From contig NZ_QOUX01000020.1 of NCBI RefSeq assembly GCF_004116265.1, positions 1-64,000 on the forward strand: DNA of 64,000 bases. The letters run 5' to 3'. The notes below the pieces were generated by a model. It saw nothing but the letters and a program-made list of their open reading frames with translations, was not told the DNA's origin and did not search any database. Of the stretch, positions 1 through 8,908 are shown piece by piece. Both the position numbers and the translations under genes were made by a program. Positions within the stretch are counted from its first letter, which is position 1, and the number at the start of each line of letters is the position of its first letter. Source of the stretch: Anaerobacillus alkaliphilus. Its GTDB lineage: Bacteria > Bacillota > Bacilli > Bacillales > Anaerobacillaceae.

Positions 1-278
1 GGGCACGATAGGACCTCTTGCGTTACCTTTTCTTTCACTCTCCGCTCGGTTTGGGCACGATAGGACCTCTTGCGTTACCTTTTCTTTCACTCTCCGCTCG
101 GTTAGGGCACGATAGCGCTTCTTGCGTTACCTTTTCTTTCACTCTCCGCTCGGTTTGGGCACGATAGGACCTCTTGCGTTACCTTTTCTTTCACTCTCCG
201 CTCGGTTTGGGCACGATAGGACCTCTTGCGTTACCTTTTCTTTCACTCTCCTCTTCGTTTGGACACGATAGCGCTTCT
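1..278. repeat. 52-bp tandem repeat, 5 full copies plus a partial sixth
   Basis: Units begin at 1, 53, 105, 157 and 209, with a truncated copy at 261-278. Each starts GGGCACGATAG and contains TTGCGTTACC and a CTCTCCGCTCGG tail. The third and the partial sixth copies carry GCGCTTCT where the others carry GGACCTCT, so at least two subtypes alternate. The array may extend left of the window. No open frame or hairpin typical of a gene is seen. Bases 279-500 hold only AT-rich DNA without recognisable signals. Confidence 0.95.
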
Positions 279-502
279 ACATTCTACATTCACATCACAA
301 TTAACAATTATTTAATATAACAGCCAAAATTTCCCTATATAACACCGCCCCACCAATCTTCTAAAATTAGACACATTTAGACTGTTGTAAGACAGGCAGC
401 TGCTTGTACTACTAATCTGAAAATTCCTATAATATCAAGTTTTATCTTGTTTTCAGTATTTTGATAGTTTTATGTATAAAAATTTGAATATTTAAAAAAT
501 TA

Positions 503-532
503 TGGACATAATTTTACCGGCTTTGTTATAAT
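503..532 (+). promoter_or_regulatory. Candidate sigma-A promoter of the nuo operon
   Basis: TGGACA at 503-508 (5 of 6 to the -35 consensus) is followed after 18 bp by a perfect TATAAT at 527-532. The predicted start lies about 45 bp before the nuoA ATG. No other good promoter is seen upstream of the operon. Confidence 0.6.
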
Positions 533-583
533 TTAGTAGGGGAGTTGAATACAAATAAAGCAATGAATGGAGGGAGAGAGCGC

Positions 584-955
584 ATGGATTTGGATTTATA
601 TCTAAACAGTTATGTGTATGTCATCATATTTTTGCTTTTAGGTATAGCACTTCCAGTTGGAGGATTGACGTTTGGTAAGCTTTTGCGGCCCCATAACCCA
701 TATCCTGATAAGTTAGTTCCATATGAAAGTGGAATTTTGCCGACTGGAGATGCACAAGTGCGGTTCAGCGTGGCCTACTACATAGTAGCGCTAGAATTTG
801 TCATATTCGATGTTGAAACCGTTTTCTTATATCCTTGGGCGGTTGCTCTAGACCATCTTGGATGGTTTGGGATCAATGCAATGCTTATATTTATTGTTGT
901 ACTTGGGTTAGGTCTTGCGTACTCTTGGAAAAAGAAGGTGCTTGAATGGAACTAA
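584..955 (+). CDS. nuoA: NADH-quinone oxidoreductase subunit A
   Basis: Small membrane subunit of complex I that helps form the quinone-binding and proton-coupling region beside NuoH. It is 123 residues with three hydrophobic segments. The loop after the first segment carries the conserved stretch [15 protein letters not shown], and [12 protein letters not shown] is the second family hallmark. I chose ATG 584 because GGAGGGAG lies just before it and the length fits the family; an in-frame TTG at 545 has no good ribosome site. First gene of an eleven-gene operon, overlapping nuoB by 10 bp. Confidence 0.95.
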   Translation: MDLDLYLNSYVYVIIFLLLGIALPVGGLTFGKLLRPHNPYPDKLVPYESGILPTGDAQVRFSVAYYIVALEFVIFDVETVFLYPWAVALDHLGWFGINAMLIFIVVLGLGLAYSWKKKVLEWN

Positions 956-1482
956 AAAAACAGGGGTTAGAAGAATTCGATCCGGCGATAGTCGAAGAAG
1001 TACGACGCAATGTACTTATTACAAAGGTTGAGGAAGTTAAGGCGTGGGCTAGGACAAGATCATTTTGGCCGTTAACATTCGGTTTAGCGTGCTGCGCGAT
1101 CGAAATGATGGCTACGGGTGCTGCCCGTTATGACTTGGACCGCTTCGGGGTACTTTTCCGAGCTTCACCACGACATGCGGACTTAATGATCGTTGCAGGA
1201 ACAGTAACTGCAAAAATGGCGCCAGTTGTAAAACGCCTATACGATCAAATGCCTGAACCGAAATGGGTCATTGCAATGGGATCTTGCGCAACATGCGGCG
1301 GTCCTTATCACAAAGCTTATAGTGTTGTTAACGGCGTTGACAAAATCGTTCCTGTGGATGTATATATCCCAGGTTGTCCACCAACTCCACCTGCGCTGTT
1401 AGATGGCATTGAGAAACTTCGTATACAGATTAGAGAAGAAGCCAAAGGCAAGAGAAGGAAGAAGGTGGGCCAAAGGATATGA
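946..1482 (+). CDS. nuoB: NADH-quinone oxidoreductase subunit B
   Basis: Peripheral-arm subunit that holds cluster N2, the last Fe-S centre before quinone. The four N2 ligands are visible: Cys49-Cys50 in [10 protein letters not shown], Cys114 in GSCATCGG and Cys144 in PGCPPTPP. It has 178 residues, normal for the family. The start overlaps the end of nuoA by 10 bp and the stop overlaps nuoC by 4 bp, which suggests translational coupling. The C-terminal tail is basic (KGKRRKK). Confidence 0.97.
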   Translation: MELKKQGLEEFDPAIVEEVRRNVLITKVEEVKAWARTRSFWPLTFGLACCAIEMMATGAARYDLDRFGVLFRASPRHADLMIVAGTVTAKMAPVVKRLYDQMPEPKWVIAMGSCATCGGPYHKAYSVVNGVDKIVPVDVYIPGCPPTPPALLDGIEKLRIQIREEAKGKRRKKVGQRI

Positions 1483-1955
1483 GTCAACTATTACTAGATA
1501 CTGTCTTGAAAAAGTTTGAAGATATATCAGGCCCTGAAGTGGTTGAAGAAAGCAAAATAAATTTTAATGAGCCTTTTTTAACATTGGCTAGTGAGAAGTG
1601 GAACTTAGAGTTAGCTCGATTACTAGTGGAAGATGAAAAATTAAGGTTCGATTTCCTATGCTGTTTAACAGGTATTGACTACGAAGAGCATATGGAGGTA
1701 GTTTACAATTTTTACTCAATGGAATTAGATCAGTATTTATGCATTAAGGTAAAGATGCCAAGGTCTAATCCAAAAATAATTTCCGTGCAGCCTGTTTGGA
1801 AAACGGCCGATTGGCATGAGCGAGAAGCTTATGATTTATTAGGTATCGAGTTTATCGGTCATCCAAATCTAACTCGTATATTTTTAGAGGATGATTGGGT
1901 CGGTCATCCACTTCGTAAAGACTACAAGTTTGATAAAGAAGAAATGGGTTTATAG
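1479..1955 (+). CDS. nuoC: NADH-quinone oxidoreductase subunit C
   Basis: Peripheral-arm 30-kDa subunit that packs against NuoD. The signature [17 protein letters not shown] followed by RKDY is present near residues 114-150. At 158 residues it is the compact, unfused form, unlike the NuoCD fusion of enterobacteria. Overlaps nuoB by ATGA and precedes nuoD by 15 bp. Confidence 0.95.
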   Translation: MSQLLLDTVLKKFEDISGPEVVEESKINFNEPFLTLASEKWNLELARLLVEDEKLRFDFLCCLTGIDYEEHMEVVYNFYSMELDQYLCIKVKMPRSNPKIISVQPVWKTADWHEREAYDLLGIEFIGHPNLTRIFLEDDWVGHPLRKDYKFDKEEMGL

Positions 1956-1970
1956 TGGGGGTGACTGTAG

Positions 1971-3080
1971 ATGAGTATAAAAACTGAACAAATGGTATTG
2001 AACATAGGCCCGCAACACCCTAGTACACATGGTGTATTCCGAATCGAAGTAGTTATTGAAGGAGAATATATCAGAAAAGCGAAACCTGTCATCGGCTATT
2101 TACACCGAGGAACAGAGAAGCTTGCTGAAGATTTAATTTACACCCAATTCATTCCGTATACGGATCGTCTTGACTACATGAATGCAATGACAAATAACTA
2201 CGTTTATTGTGCTGCTGTTGAGAAGCTAATGGAGATTGAGGCGCCAGAGAGAGCAGAATACTTACGTGTCATTACGATGGAATTAAATCGAATTGCTAGT
2301 CACTTAGTTTGGTGGGGAACATACCTTTTGGATATTGGAGCCTTAAGTCCATTCTTATATGCGTTCCGTGACCGCGATACAATTCTTGACCGCTTGAACG
2401 AAATTAGTGGGGCGAGAATGACGTTTAACTACATGCGTATTGGTGGCGTTAAGTGGGATGCTCCGGAAGGTTGGATTGATAAGGTAAAAGAAACAGTGAA
2501 GTTACTTCGCGAAAATTTTGCTGAATACCACCAGCTTGTCACAGGTAATGAAATCTTCATTGGTCGTACGAAAGGCGTTGGCATTATTACCAAAGAAGAT
2601 GCGATTAACTGGGGACTTTCAGGACCAATTCTTCGAGGTAGTGGTGTGAAGTTTGATTTACGTAAAAATCAGCCTTATTCGATTTATGACCGTTTTGATT
2701 TTGACATTCCGACAAGAGAAGAAGGCGACTGTTTTGCAAGATATGAAGTGAGACTTGATGAGATGTTTGAGTCGTTAAAAATTATTGAGCAAGCATGTGA
2801 CCAGATTACTGAAGGAGAAATTGTCCATAAAAAAGGTCAACGGATCATGATGATTAAACCACCAGCTGGTGAAACGTACTTCCGTTGTGAAGCATCAAAA
2901 GGTGAAATTGGCGTTTACCTTGTAAGTAACGGCAAAAATAAGCCTTACCGTCTAAAATTACGCAGACCTTCGTTTGTAAATGTTGAAATCCTTGCAGATA
3001 TGTTAATTGACCGAAACATTGCAGACTTAGTCGCAATCTTTGGAAGCCTCGATGTTGTACTCGGGGAGGTCGATGCATAA
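1971..3080 (+). CDS. nuoD: NADH-quinone oxidoreductase subunit D
   Basis: 49-kDa subunit that forms the quinone pocket together with NuoB. The N-terminal GPQHPSTHGVFR loop contains the conserved His that faces quinone. The YLHRGTEKLAED and EMNR-like (MELNRIASHLVW) motifs and a C-terminal DPVLGEVD-like end (GSLDVVLGEVDA) are as expected. At 369 residues it matches unfused NuoD. GGGGGTG precedes ATG 1971. The stop and the nuoH start share a base (TAATG). Confidence 0.97.
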   Translation: MSIKTEQMVLNIGPQHPSTHGVFRIEVVIEGEYIRKAKPVIGYLHRGTEKLAEDLIYTQFIPYTDRLDYMNAMTNNYVYCAAVEKLMEIEAPERAEYLRVITMELNRIASHLVWWGTYLLDIGALSPFLYAFRDRDTILDRLNEISGARMTFNYMRIGGVKWDAPEGWIDKVKETVKLLRENFAEYHQLVTGNEIFIGRTKGVGIITKEDAINWGLSGPILRGSGVKFDLRKNQPYSIYDRFDFDIPTREEGDCFARYEVRLDEMFESLKIIEQACDQITEGEIVHKKGQRIMMIKPPAGETYFRCEASKGEIGVYLVSNGKNKPYRLKLRRPSFVNVEILADMLIDRNIADLVAIFGSLDVVLGEVDA

Positions 3081-4036
3081 TGGATTTAGTGAATATGATT
3101 ATTTATGCCGTTACTGTGTTAGGACTACTTCTAGGTGCAGTAACGTATGCGATCCTCTTTGAACGAAAAGTAATTGGTTATATGCAGGTCCGGATTGGAC
3201 CAAACCGACACGGCCCTTGGGGCTTACTTCAAACCATTGCCGACGTTATGAAACTATTAATGAAAGAGGATATTATTCCTTCTCAAGCAGACCGTAAAAT
3301 ATTCATGATTGCTCCAATCATTGCTTTTGCACCAGCGTATATGGTTCTCGCGGTGATTTCATGGAGTGAAAACATATATGCGGCTGACTTGAACATTGGC
3401 GTTTTGTATTTTATCGGTATTTCCTCTATTACCACAATTGGCGTATTAATGGGTGGTTGGAGCTCGAATAACAAATATTCCTTAATGGGAGCGATGCGTG
3501 CAGTAGCTCAAATGGTTAGTTACGAAATACCGTTAGTTCTTGCGATAATTGGTGTTGTTATTTTAGCTGGATCCCTTAATTTACGCGATATCGTTTTTGC
3601 TCAACAAGACTTGGGCGTCTGGTTTATTATTCCACAATTTTTAGGTTTCGTTATTTACATGATTGCAGCGATTGCCGAGCTAAACAGATCTCCGTTTGAC
3701 TTGCCAGAAGCTGAGAGTGAGCTAGTATCTGGTTACCATACTGAATACAGTGGTTTCCGTATGGCATTCTTCATGCTTGCTGAATACGTATACGCAATTG
3801 CGATTGCCGCTCTTGCTACAACGTTATTCTTAGGTGGCTGGTTAGGACCAGTTTTACCGGGAATTGTTTGGTTCTTATTAAAAATGTGCTTATTTATGTT
3901 CATTTGGTTCTGGTTACGTGCAACACTTCCGCGTGTAAGGGTGGATCAATTAATGTCCTTTGGATGGAAAGTTTTAATACCACTAGCGCTACTTAACATT
4001 GTCATTACGGCAGTGATAAAAGTATGGATGGGGTGA
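3080..4036 (+). CDS. nuoH: NADH-quinone oxidoreductase subunit H
   Basis: Membrane subunit linking the quinone site to the proton-pumping arm. About eight transmembrane helices are visible. The conserved loops ERKVIGYMQVRIGPNR (near residue 30) and ELNRSPFDLPEAESELVSGY (near 203) are intact, as is the C-terminal FIWFWLRATLPRVRVDQ. Length is 318 residues, typical. Overlaps nuoD by one base and precedes nuoI by 5 bp. Confidence 0.97.
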   Translation: MDLVNMIIYAVTVLGLLLGAVTYAILFERKVIGYMQVRIGPNRHGPWGLLQTIADVMKLLMKEDIIPSQADRKIFMIAPIIAFAPAYMVLAVISWSENIYAADLNIGVLYFIGISSITTIGVLMGGWSSNNKYSLMGAMRAVAQMVSYEIPLVLAIIGVVILAGSLNLRDIVFAQQDLGVWFIIPQFLGFVIYMIAAIAELNRSPFDLPEAESELVSGYHTEYSGFRMAFFMLAEYVYAIAIAALATTLFLGGWLGPVLPGIVWFLLKMCLFMFIWFWLRATLPRVRVDQLMSFGWKVLIPLALLNIVITAVIKVWMG

Positions 4037-4041
4037 GATAA

Positions 4042-4497
4042 ATGTTTAGATTTTTAAAAGGTTTCGGAATTACACTCAAGTATTTTGCTGGAAAGAAAGA
4101 AACCATCCAATACCCTGAACAAAAACCGGAAATCCCAGACCGTTTCCGCGGAATTCAACGATTTTTTCCAGACAAGTGTATCGTTTGTAACTTATGTGTT
4201 CAGGTTTGTCCCACGGATGTCATTACGCTAACAGGTAAGAAGGCGGAAGATAATCCGAAGAAAAAAGTAATTGATACGTATAACATTGATTTTCAAGGGT
4301 GCATATTATGTGATTTCTGTACGGAGGTTTGTCCAACTGAAGCGATTGTGATGACGACAAAGTATGATAATCTGTCAGACTATACTCGCGATCCAATGTT
4401 TAAGGACATGGAATGGTTAACAAACAACGAAGTATACGGAAACTATAAAATTGATGAACCTGCAGAAGAAGAAACAGAGCGAGGTGACGAGAAATGA
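4042..4497 (+). CDS. nuoI: NADH-quinone oxidoreductase subunit I (2x[4Fe-4S])
   Basis: Ferredoxin-like subunit carrying clusters N6a and N6b. Two complete CxxCxxCxxxCP motifs are seen: Cys46/49/52/56 (CIVCNLCVQVCP) and Cys87/90/93/97 (CILCDFCTEVCP). The tail after residue 120 is acidic. Because the operon has no nuoE, F or G, this would be the outermost Fe-S subunit and the probable point where an external donor feeds electrons; that role is inference. Overlaps nuoJ by 4 bp. Confidence 0.96.
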   Translation: MFRFLKGFGITLKYFAGKKETIQYPEQKPEIPDRFRGIQRFFPDKCIVCNLCVQVCPTDVITLTGKKAEDNPKKKVIDTYNIDFQGCILCDFCTEVCPTEAIVMTTKYDNLSDYTRDPMFKDMEWLTNNEVYGNYKIDEPAEEETERGDEK

Positions 4498-4991
4498 GTG
4501 GAGAGTTAGTTATATTTCTCATCCTTGCAATTCTAGCAATCTCTTCTTCCGTAATGGTAATTATTTTAAAACGAATTGCTCATCGAGTTTTATCAATGGC
4601 TTTTGCATTCTTTGCAGTAGCTGGACTTTACTTTTTACTACGAGCTGAATTTATTGGGATCGTTCAAATCATGGTTTACGTAGGGGCTCTTTCCATTCTC
4701 TTTGTATTCGGTATGATGATGACCGACCATAAAACAGTATCGTTTGGTCCAGAAAGAAAGTTTGCCCATAAAGCGTTGAGCTTAGTTGGGGTAGCCATTC
4801 TATTAGGACTAATGTTAACTGGTATTTTTTCGCTTGATTTACCAGTAAACCAGGAACTTTATATTGGAACTGCAGAGCAAATTGGGATCGATCTTTACGG
4901 TAATTATGTCATAGCATTCCAAGGAGCAGGTATTTTACTACTTGCCGCTTTAGTAGGAGCCATTGTATTGGCACGAAAGGAGGCCGATTAG
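4494..4991 (+). CDS. nuoJ: NADH-quinone oxidoreductase subunit J
   Basis: Membrane subunit of 165 residues with five hydrophobic helices. The segment [20 protein letters not shown] is the family hallmark; it contains the pi-bulge helix that moves during turnover in known complex I structures. Overlaps nuoI by ATGA and ends 1 bp before nuoK. Confidence 0.95.
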   Translation: MSGELVIFLILAILAISSSVMVIILKRIAHRVLSMAFAFFAVAGLYFLLRAEFIGIVQIMVYVGALSILFVFGMMMTDHKTVSFGPERKFAHKALSLVGVAILLGLMLTGIFSLDLPVNQELYIGTAEQIGIDLYGNYVIAFQGAGILLLAALVGAIVLARKEAD

Positions 4992-4992
4992 A

Positions 4993-5301
4993 ATGGTTCC
5001 AATAACGTTATATCTTGCCTTAGCAGCTATTCTATTTTGTATCGGCTTATATGGAGTACTTACGAGAAGACATCTCGTAATCGTTCTTGTATCAGTAGAG
5101 TTGATGTTAAATGCGGTAAATATCAATCTAGTAGCATTCTCTAGTATTGGCCCGTTTGCAAACATTACTGGGCAGGTATTCACTCTATTTGTAATAACAG
5201 TAGCTGCAGCTGAAGCAGCCGTTGGTTTAGCGATTTTAATTGCCTTATATCGCAATCGAAAATCAATTGATGTTATTAAACAAGATCTTATGCGTTGGTA
5301 A
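4993..5301 (+). CDS. nuoK: NADH-quinone oxidoreductase subunit K
   Basis: Small antiporter-like membrane subunit of 102 residues with three helices. The two proton-path glutamates are visible in [12 protein letters not shown] and [13 protein letters not shown] 4993 follows AAAGGAGG at normal spacing. An in-frame start at 4963 would overlap nuoJ and add ten polar residues, so I reject it. This is the last gene before the repeat element that splits the operon. Confidence 0.95.
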   Translation: MVPITLYLALAAILFCIGLYGVLTRRHLVIVLVSVELMLNAVNINLVAFSSIGPFANITGQVFTLFVITVAAAEAAVGLAILIALYRNRKSIDVIKQDLMRW

Positions 5302-5303
5302 GG

Positions 5304-5466
5304 CTAGCTTAAATGAAAGTTCAAAAATGAGGATAAGCGGGGCGGAGAAGATCGAGGCGGCGGAGATTCGAGGAACGGAGTGTACAGAAATACATGAGTA
5401 CCGCAGAAGCGAGCCAACGAAGAACTGCGACAGCAATGGTTACCGGAATTTTTGAACATCAGCTAG
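5304..5466. repeat. 163-bp inverted-end repeat element between nuoK and nuoL
   Basis: The element is bounded by CTAGCT (5304-5309) and AGCTAG (5461-5466). Inside these lie GTTCAAAAAT (5319-5328) and its complement ATTTTTGAAC (5448-5457). The core is purine-rich (GGCGGAGAAGATCGAGG) and unlike the flanking nuo codons. It resembles, by general form, the bcr1/MITE-like intergenic elements of Bacillaceae; I cannot name the family. It fills almost the whole 189-bp gap in an operon whose other junctions overlap or are at most 15 bp. Confidence 0.8.
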
Positions 5467-5490
5467 ACTAAAAGAGGAAAAGGTGATGGT

Positions 5491-7380
5491 ATGATGCAAT
5501 TTGCCTGGATAATACCCGTCTTCCCACTATTAGCCTTCGTGTTGCTTCTATTTTTTGGAAGAATACTGAAAGAAAGAGCGGCTTATGTAGGAATAGTTGC
5601 CATGGCTGCTTCATTCGGGGTGTCAGTAGTTGTCTTATTCGAAAGAATCGGTGGGGAAGGTTATAAGTACGTTGTAAGGTGGCTTACCTTCGGGGAACAC
5701 ACCATAACAATGGGGTACGAAGTAACAGCTTTAAACGCGATGATGTTAGTAGTTGTTACGACTGTTAGTTTACTTGTTCACTTATTTTCAAAACAATATA
5801 TGCATGGGGATGATCGTTTCCCTGTTTTCTATTCATACCTAGGGTTATTCTCATTTTCAATGTTAGGTCTTGTGTTATCACCTAACATTCTTCAACTCTT
5901 TATTTTCTGGGAGTTAGTAGGGGTTTGTTCGTTCTTACTTGTAGGTTTCTGGTTCTTCAAGCCTGAAGCTGCAGCGGCGGCGAAAAAGGCATTCTTAACA
6001 ACAAGAATTGGGGACGTCGGGTTATTCATTGGTCTTGTACTTACATTTATTTATACTCGATCATTTGAATATGAAGCAATTTTTGCAGCAATCAACGCTG
6101 GATTAGTTGAACAAACAATGGTCACGGTAATTGCTCTTTGTATTTTCCTAGGAGCTGTTGGTAAGTCGGCGCAATTCCCATTACATGTCTGGTTGCCTGA
6201 TGCGATGGAAGGTCCAACACCTGTGTCCGCTTTAATCCATGCGGCGACAATGGTAGCTGCTGGGGTTTACCTAGTGGGAGTTATGTACCCTGTCTTTTTA
6301 GCTTCACCAACAGCGATGACAGTTGTTGCTTATACAGGGGCGATTACAGCCATTTTTGCGGCATCGATTGCGCTTGTAAACACAGATATTAAGCGTGTTT
6401 TAGCATATTCAACAGTCAGTCAGCTAGGCTTTATGATTTTGGCTTTAGGAACAGCTGGTTATGTGGCTGGTTTATTCCACTTAATGACACATGCATTCTT
6501 TAAAGCACTTTTATTCCTAGGAGCTGGTAGCGTTATTTATGGAATGCACCATCGACAAGACATCCGTGAAATGGGTGGTTTGTGGTCAAAGATGAAGGTT
6601 ACGGCGATCACATTCTTAATCGGTACACTCGCTATTGCTGGTGCGCCACTACTCTCAGGGTTCTGGAGTAAAGAAGTCATTTTAGCTGCTGTTTGGTACA
6701 ATGGCGATCCGTTTTTATTCATCATTGCATCGATTACAGCTGCGATGACTGCATTTTATATGTTCCGTCTATTCTTTAAAGTATTTACTGGGAAATACCG
6801 TGGTAGTGACTCATTAGAAGCTGGTGAGCACCACCATGAACCACATGAAAGTCCAAAAGTGATGACAATACCGTTAATCGTCTTAGCCGTCCTTGCTGTA
6901 GTAGCAGGTTACGTGAATACACCGATTTTCGGTTTTGGACTCGAAGCATTTTTAACAGAAGGTTTAAATGTGGGGAAACAAGCCCATGGTGAGCTTTGGT
7001 TAGTTGGTTACTCGATATTAATCGCTGCCGTAGGATTTGGGTTATCCTATCTGATTTATTTTAAAGGGACAATCAAAGAAAATTACTTCCCGAACATGGC
7101 GCCAGGAGTACATAAGGTACTACTGAACAAGTACTACATGGATGAGTTTTACTTAGCGGTGTTTGTACGTCCAGTAGTAAGCCTAGGGAAATTCCTTTGG
7201 GCCATTGACCGTTTCATTATCGATGGAATTGTCAACGTAACTGGTTATCTTGCAAAGGGAACAGGCTATGTCATTAGCAGAAGGCATACAGGTCAATTGC
7301 AAACTTACGGTTTAGTCACAGTCGTTGGTGGAATCGCAGTTATCGCCCTAGCCTTTGTATTAAGGGGGTATTTAGGATGA
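5491..7380 (+). CDS. nuoL: NADH-quinone oxidoreductase subunit L
   Basis: Distal proton-pumping, Mrp-antiporter-like subunit. It has 629 residues with about 16 helices and a long lateral C-terminal helix. Conserved FWELVGVCSFLLVGFWF contains the key Glu. KSAQFPLHVWLPDAMEGPTP holds the pump Lys, and HLMTHAFFKALLFLGAGS the second conserved Lys/His segment. A His-rich loop (GEHHHEPHE) lies near residue 446. AGAGGAAAAGGTG precedes ATG 5491. It overlaps nuoM by ATGA. Expression must cross the repeat upstream or start anew within it. Confidence 0.96.
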   Translation: MMQFAWIIPVFPLLAFVLLLFFGRILKERAAYVGIVAMAASFGVSVVVLFERIGGEGYKYVVRWLTFGEHTITMGYEVTALNAMMLVVVTTVSLLVHLFSKQYMHGDDRFPVFYSYLGLFSFSMLGLVLSPNILQLFIFWELVGVCSFLLVGFWFFKPEAAAAAKKAFLTTRIGDVGLFIGLVLTFIYTRSFEYEAIFAAINAGLVEQTMVTVIALCIFLGAVGKSAQFPLHVWLPDAMEGPTPVSALIHAATMVAAGVYLVGVMYPVFLASPTAMTVVAYTGAITAIFAASIALVNTDIKRVLAYSTVSQLGFMILALGTAGYVAGLFHLMTHAFFKALLFLGAGSVIYGMHHRQDIREMGGLWSKMKVTAITFLIGTLAIAGAPLLSGFWSKEVILAAVWYNGDPFLFIIASITAAMTAFYMFRLFFKVFTGKYRGSDSLEAGEHHHEPHESPKVMTIPLIVLAVLAVVAGYVNTPIFGFGLEAFLTEGLNVGKQAHGELWLVGYSILIAAVGFGLSYLIYFKGTIKENYFPNMAPGVHKVLLNKYYMDEFYLAVFVRPVVSLGKFLWAIDRFIIDGIVNVTGYLAKGTGYVISRRHTGQLQTYGLVTVVGGIAVIALAFVLRGYLG

Positions 7381-8903
7381 TCCCAAATATATTAACATTA
7401 CTTGTCTTTCTACCATTACTAGGTGCTTTAATTGTACTCACAATTCCTAATGAGCATAAAAATGTGATCCGTTCGATTGCAGGCATAACGTCATTCGTGA
7501 CATTGATTATTTCAATTATTGTGTGGAGCAATTTTAATCGCGGTTTATCAGGAATGCAATTTGCTGAGAATTACACGTGGATTGATTTAGGCTTTGTTTC
7601 CTTCAATTATGAGCTTGGTGTTGACGGACTTTCCATGCCACTATTAGTTCTTACAACAATCGTCACATTCCTAGCCGTAGTAGCTTCTGTGACAATTAAA
7701 GATCGTGTCAAAGAATACTTTGTTTGGATGCTAATCCTTTTAACAGGAATGCTTGGAGTATTTGTTGCACTAGATATGTTCTTGTTCTTCTTGTTCTTTG
7801 AGTTAACGCTAATTCCTATGTTTTTTATCATCGGAATATGGGGTGGAAAAGAACGAGAGTATGCAGCATTTAAGTTCTTAATTTACACGGGGCTTGGAAG
7901 TGCGTTAATGTTAATTGCCTTTTTTGCGATGTTCTATCAAGGAGCGATGGCATCAGGTCAACCAACATTAAACTTCCTTGCGTTAGCAGAAATTTACGGG
8001 AACCCGGCATATGCTGGCATGATATCTAATGCATTCAAAGCAGGCTTGTTCTTAACATTATTTATCGCCTTTGCGGTAAAGTTACCAATCTTCCCGTTCC
8101 ACACATGGTTACCGGATGCTCACGTTCAAGCGCCTACGGCTGCTAGTATGATCTTAGCAGGTGTGTTGTTAAAAATGGGTGCTTACGGATTACTTCGTGT
8201 TGGGTTTGGGATTTTACCGGATCAAGCTGCTAACTTTGCATATTTGATTGCCATTCTTGGTGTGGTAAATATCATTTATGGTGCATTACTTGCTTTGGTT
8301 CAAAAAGACCTGAAAAAGCTTGTTGCTTACTCAAGTATATCTCATATGGGGATTGTCTTGCTTGGTGCCGCATCATTTACGACTTCAGGTATGCAAGGCG
8401 CTATTTTCCAATTAGTATCACACGGATTTATTGCAGCGCTACTATTCTTTATGGTAGGTGCGATTTACGAACGAACACATACACGCATGATCGAAGAGTT
8501 AGGTGGACTTTCAAAAACAATTCCGATCCTAGCTGGATTTTTACTAGCGGCTGCGATGGCCTCGGTAGGACTTCCAGGGATGTCAGGATTTGTGAGTGAG
8601 TTTCTAGCGTTTATGGGTATCTTCTGGGCATCTCCTGATGTCATTCCAGCTGCAAAAACAATCGCTGTCATTGCTGCTCTTGGGATTATTCTTACCGCTG
8701 CCTATCTACTTTGGGCAATGCAAAGAACGACGTTTGGTCAATTACATCAATCTCATGCACACCTTGAAGATGCACGTCCGATCGAATATGTTCCAATGGT
8801 TTGCTTGCTAGGATTAATTATTTTAATCGGCGTTTATCCAGCGATTTTGGGTGATGTTATCAATACTACAGTGATCGACATAGTGTCGAAGATAGGGGGT
8901 TAA
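7377..8903 (+). CDS. nuoM: NADH-quinone oxidoreductase subunit M
   Basis: Proton-pumping antiporter-like subunit of 508 residues with about 14 helices. The FFLFFELTLIPMFFIIGIWG segment carries the conserved Glu. KLPIFPFHTWLPDAHVQAPT and QKDLKKLVAYSSISHMG are further hallmarks. Overlaps nuoL by 4 bp and precedes nuoN by 5 bp. Confidence 0.96.
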   Translation: MIPNILTLLVFLPLLGALIVLTIPNEHKNVIRSIAGITSFVTLIISIIVWSNFNRGLSGMQFAENYTWIDLGFVSFNYELGVDGLSMPLLVLTTIVTFLAVVASVTIKDRVKEYFVWMLILLTGMLGVFVALDMFLFFLFFELTLIPMFFIIGIWGGKEREYAAFKFLIYTGLGSALMLIAFFAMFYQGAMASGQPTLNFLALAEIYGNPAYAGMISNAFKAGLFLTLFIAFAVKLPIFPFHTWLPDAHVQAPTAASMILAGVLLKMGAYGLLRVGFGILPDQAANFAYLIAILGVVNIIYGALLALVQKDLKKLVAYSSISHMGIVLLGAASFTTSGMQGAIFQLVSHGFIAALLFFMVGAIYERTHTRMIEELGGLSKTIPILAGFLLAAAMASVGLPGMSGFVSEFLAFMGIFWASPDVIPAAKTIAVIAALGIILTAAYLLWAMQRTTFGQLHQSHAHLEDARPIEYVPMVCLLGLIILIGVYPAILGDVINTTVIDIVSKIGG

Positions 8904-8908
8904 AGACA

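Noticed and set aside
1-278. CRISPR array
   Set aside because: The 52-bp units are head-to-tail with no unique spacers. The 21-bp arrays elsewhere have cores that are too short and variable, and no cas genes are present.
4963-4992. Upstream start for nuoK
   Set aside because: It would overlap nuoJ and add a polar leader; ATG 4993 has a perfect ribosome site.
5240-5455. 71-codon open frame between nuoK and nuoL
   Set aside because: It is mostly the inverted-end repeat element read in another frame from inside nuoK.
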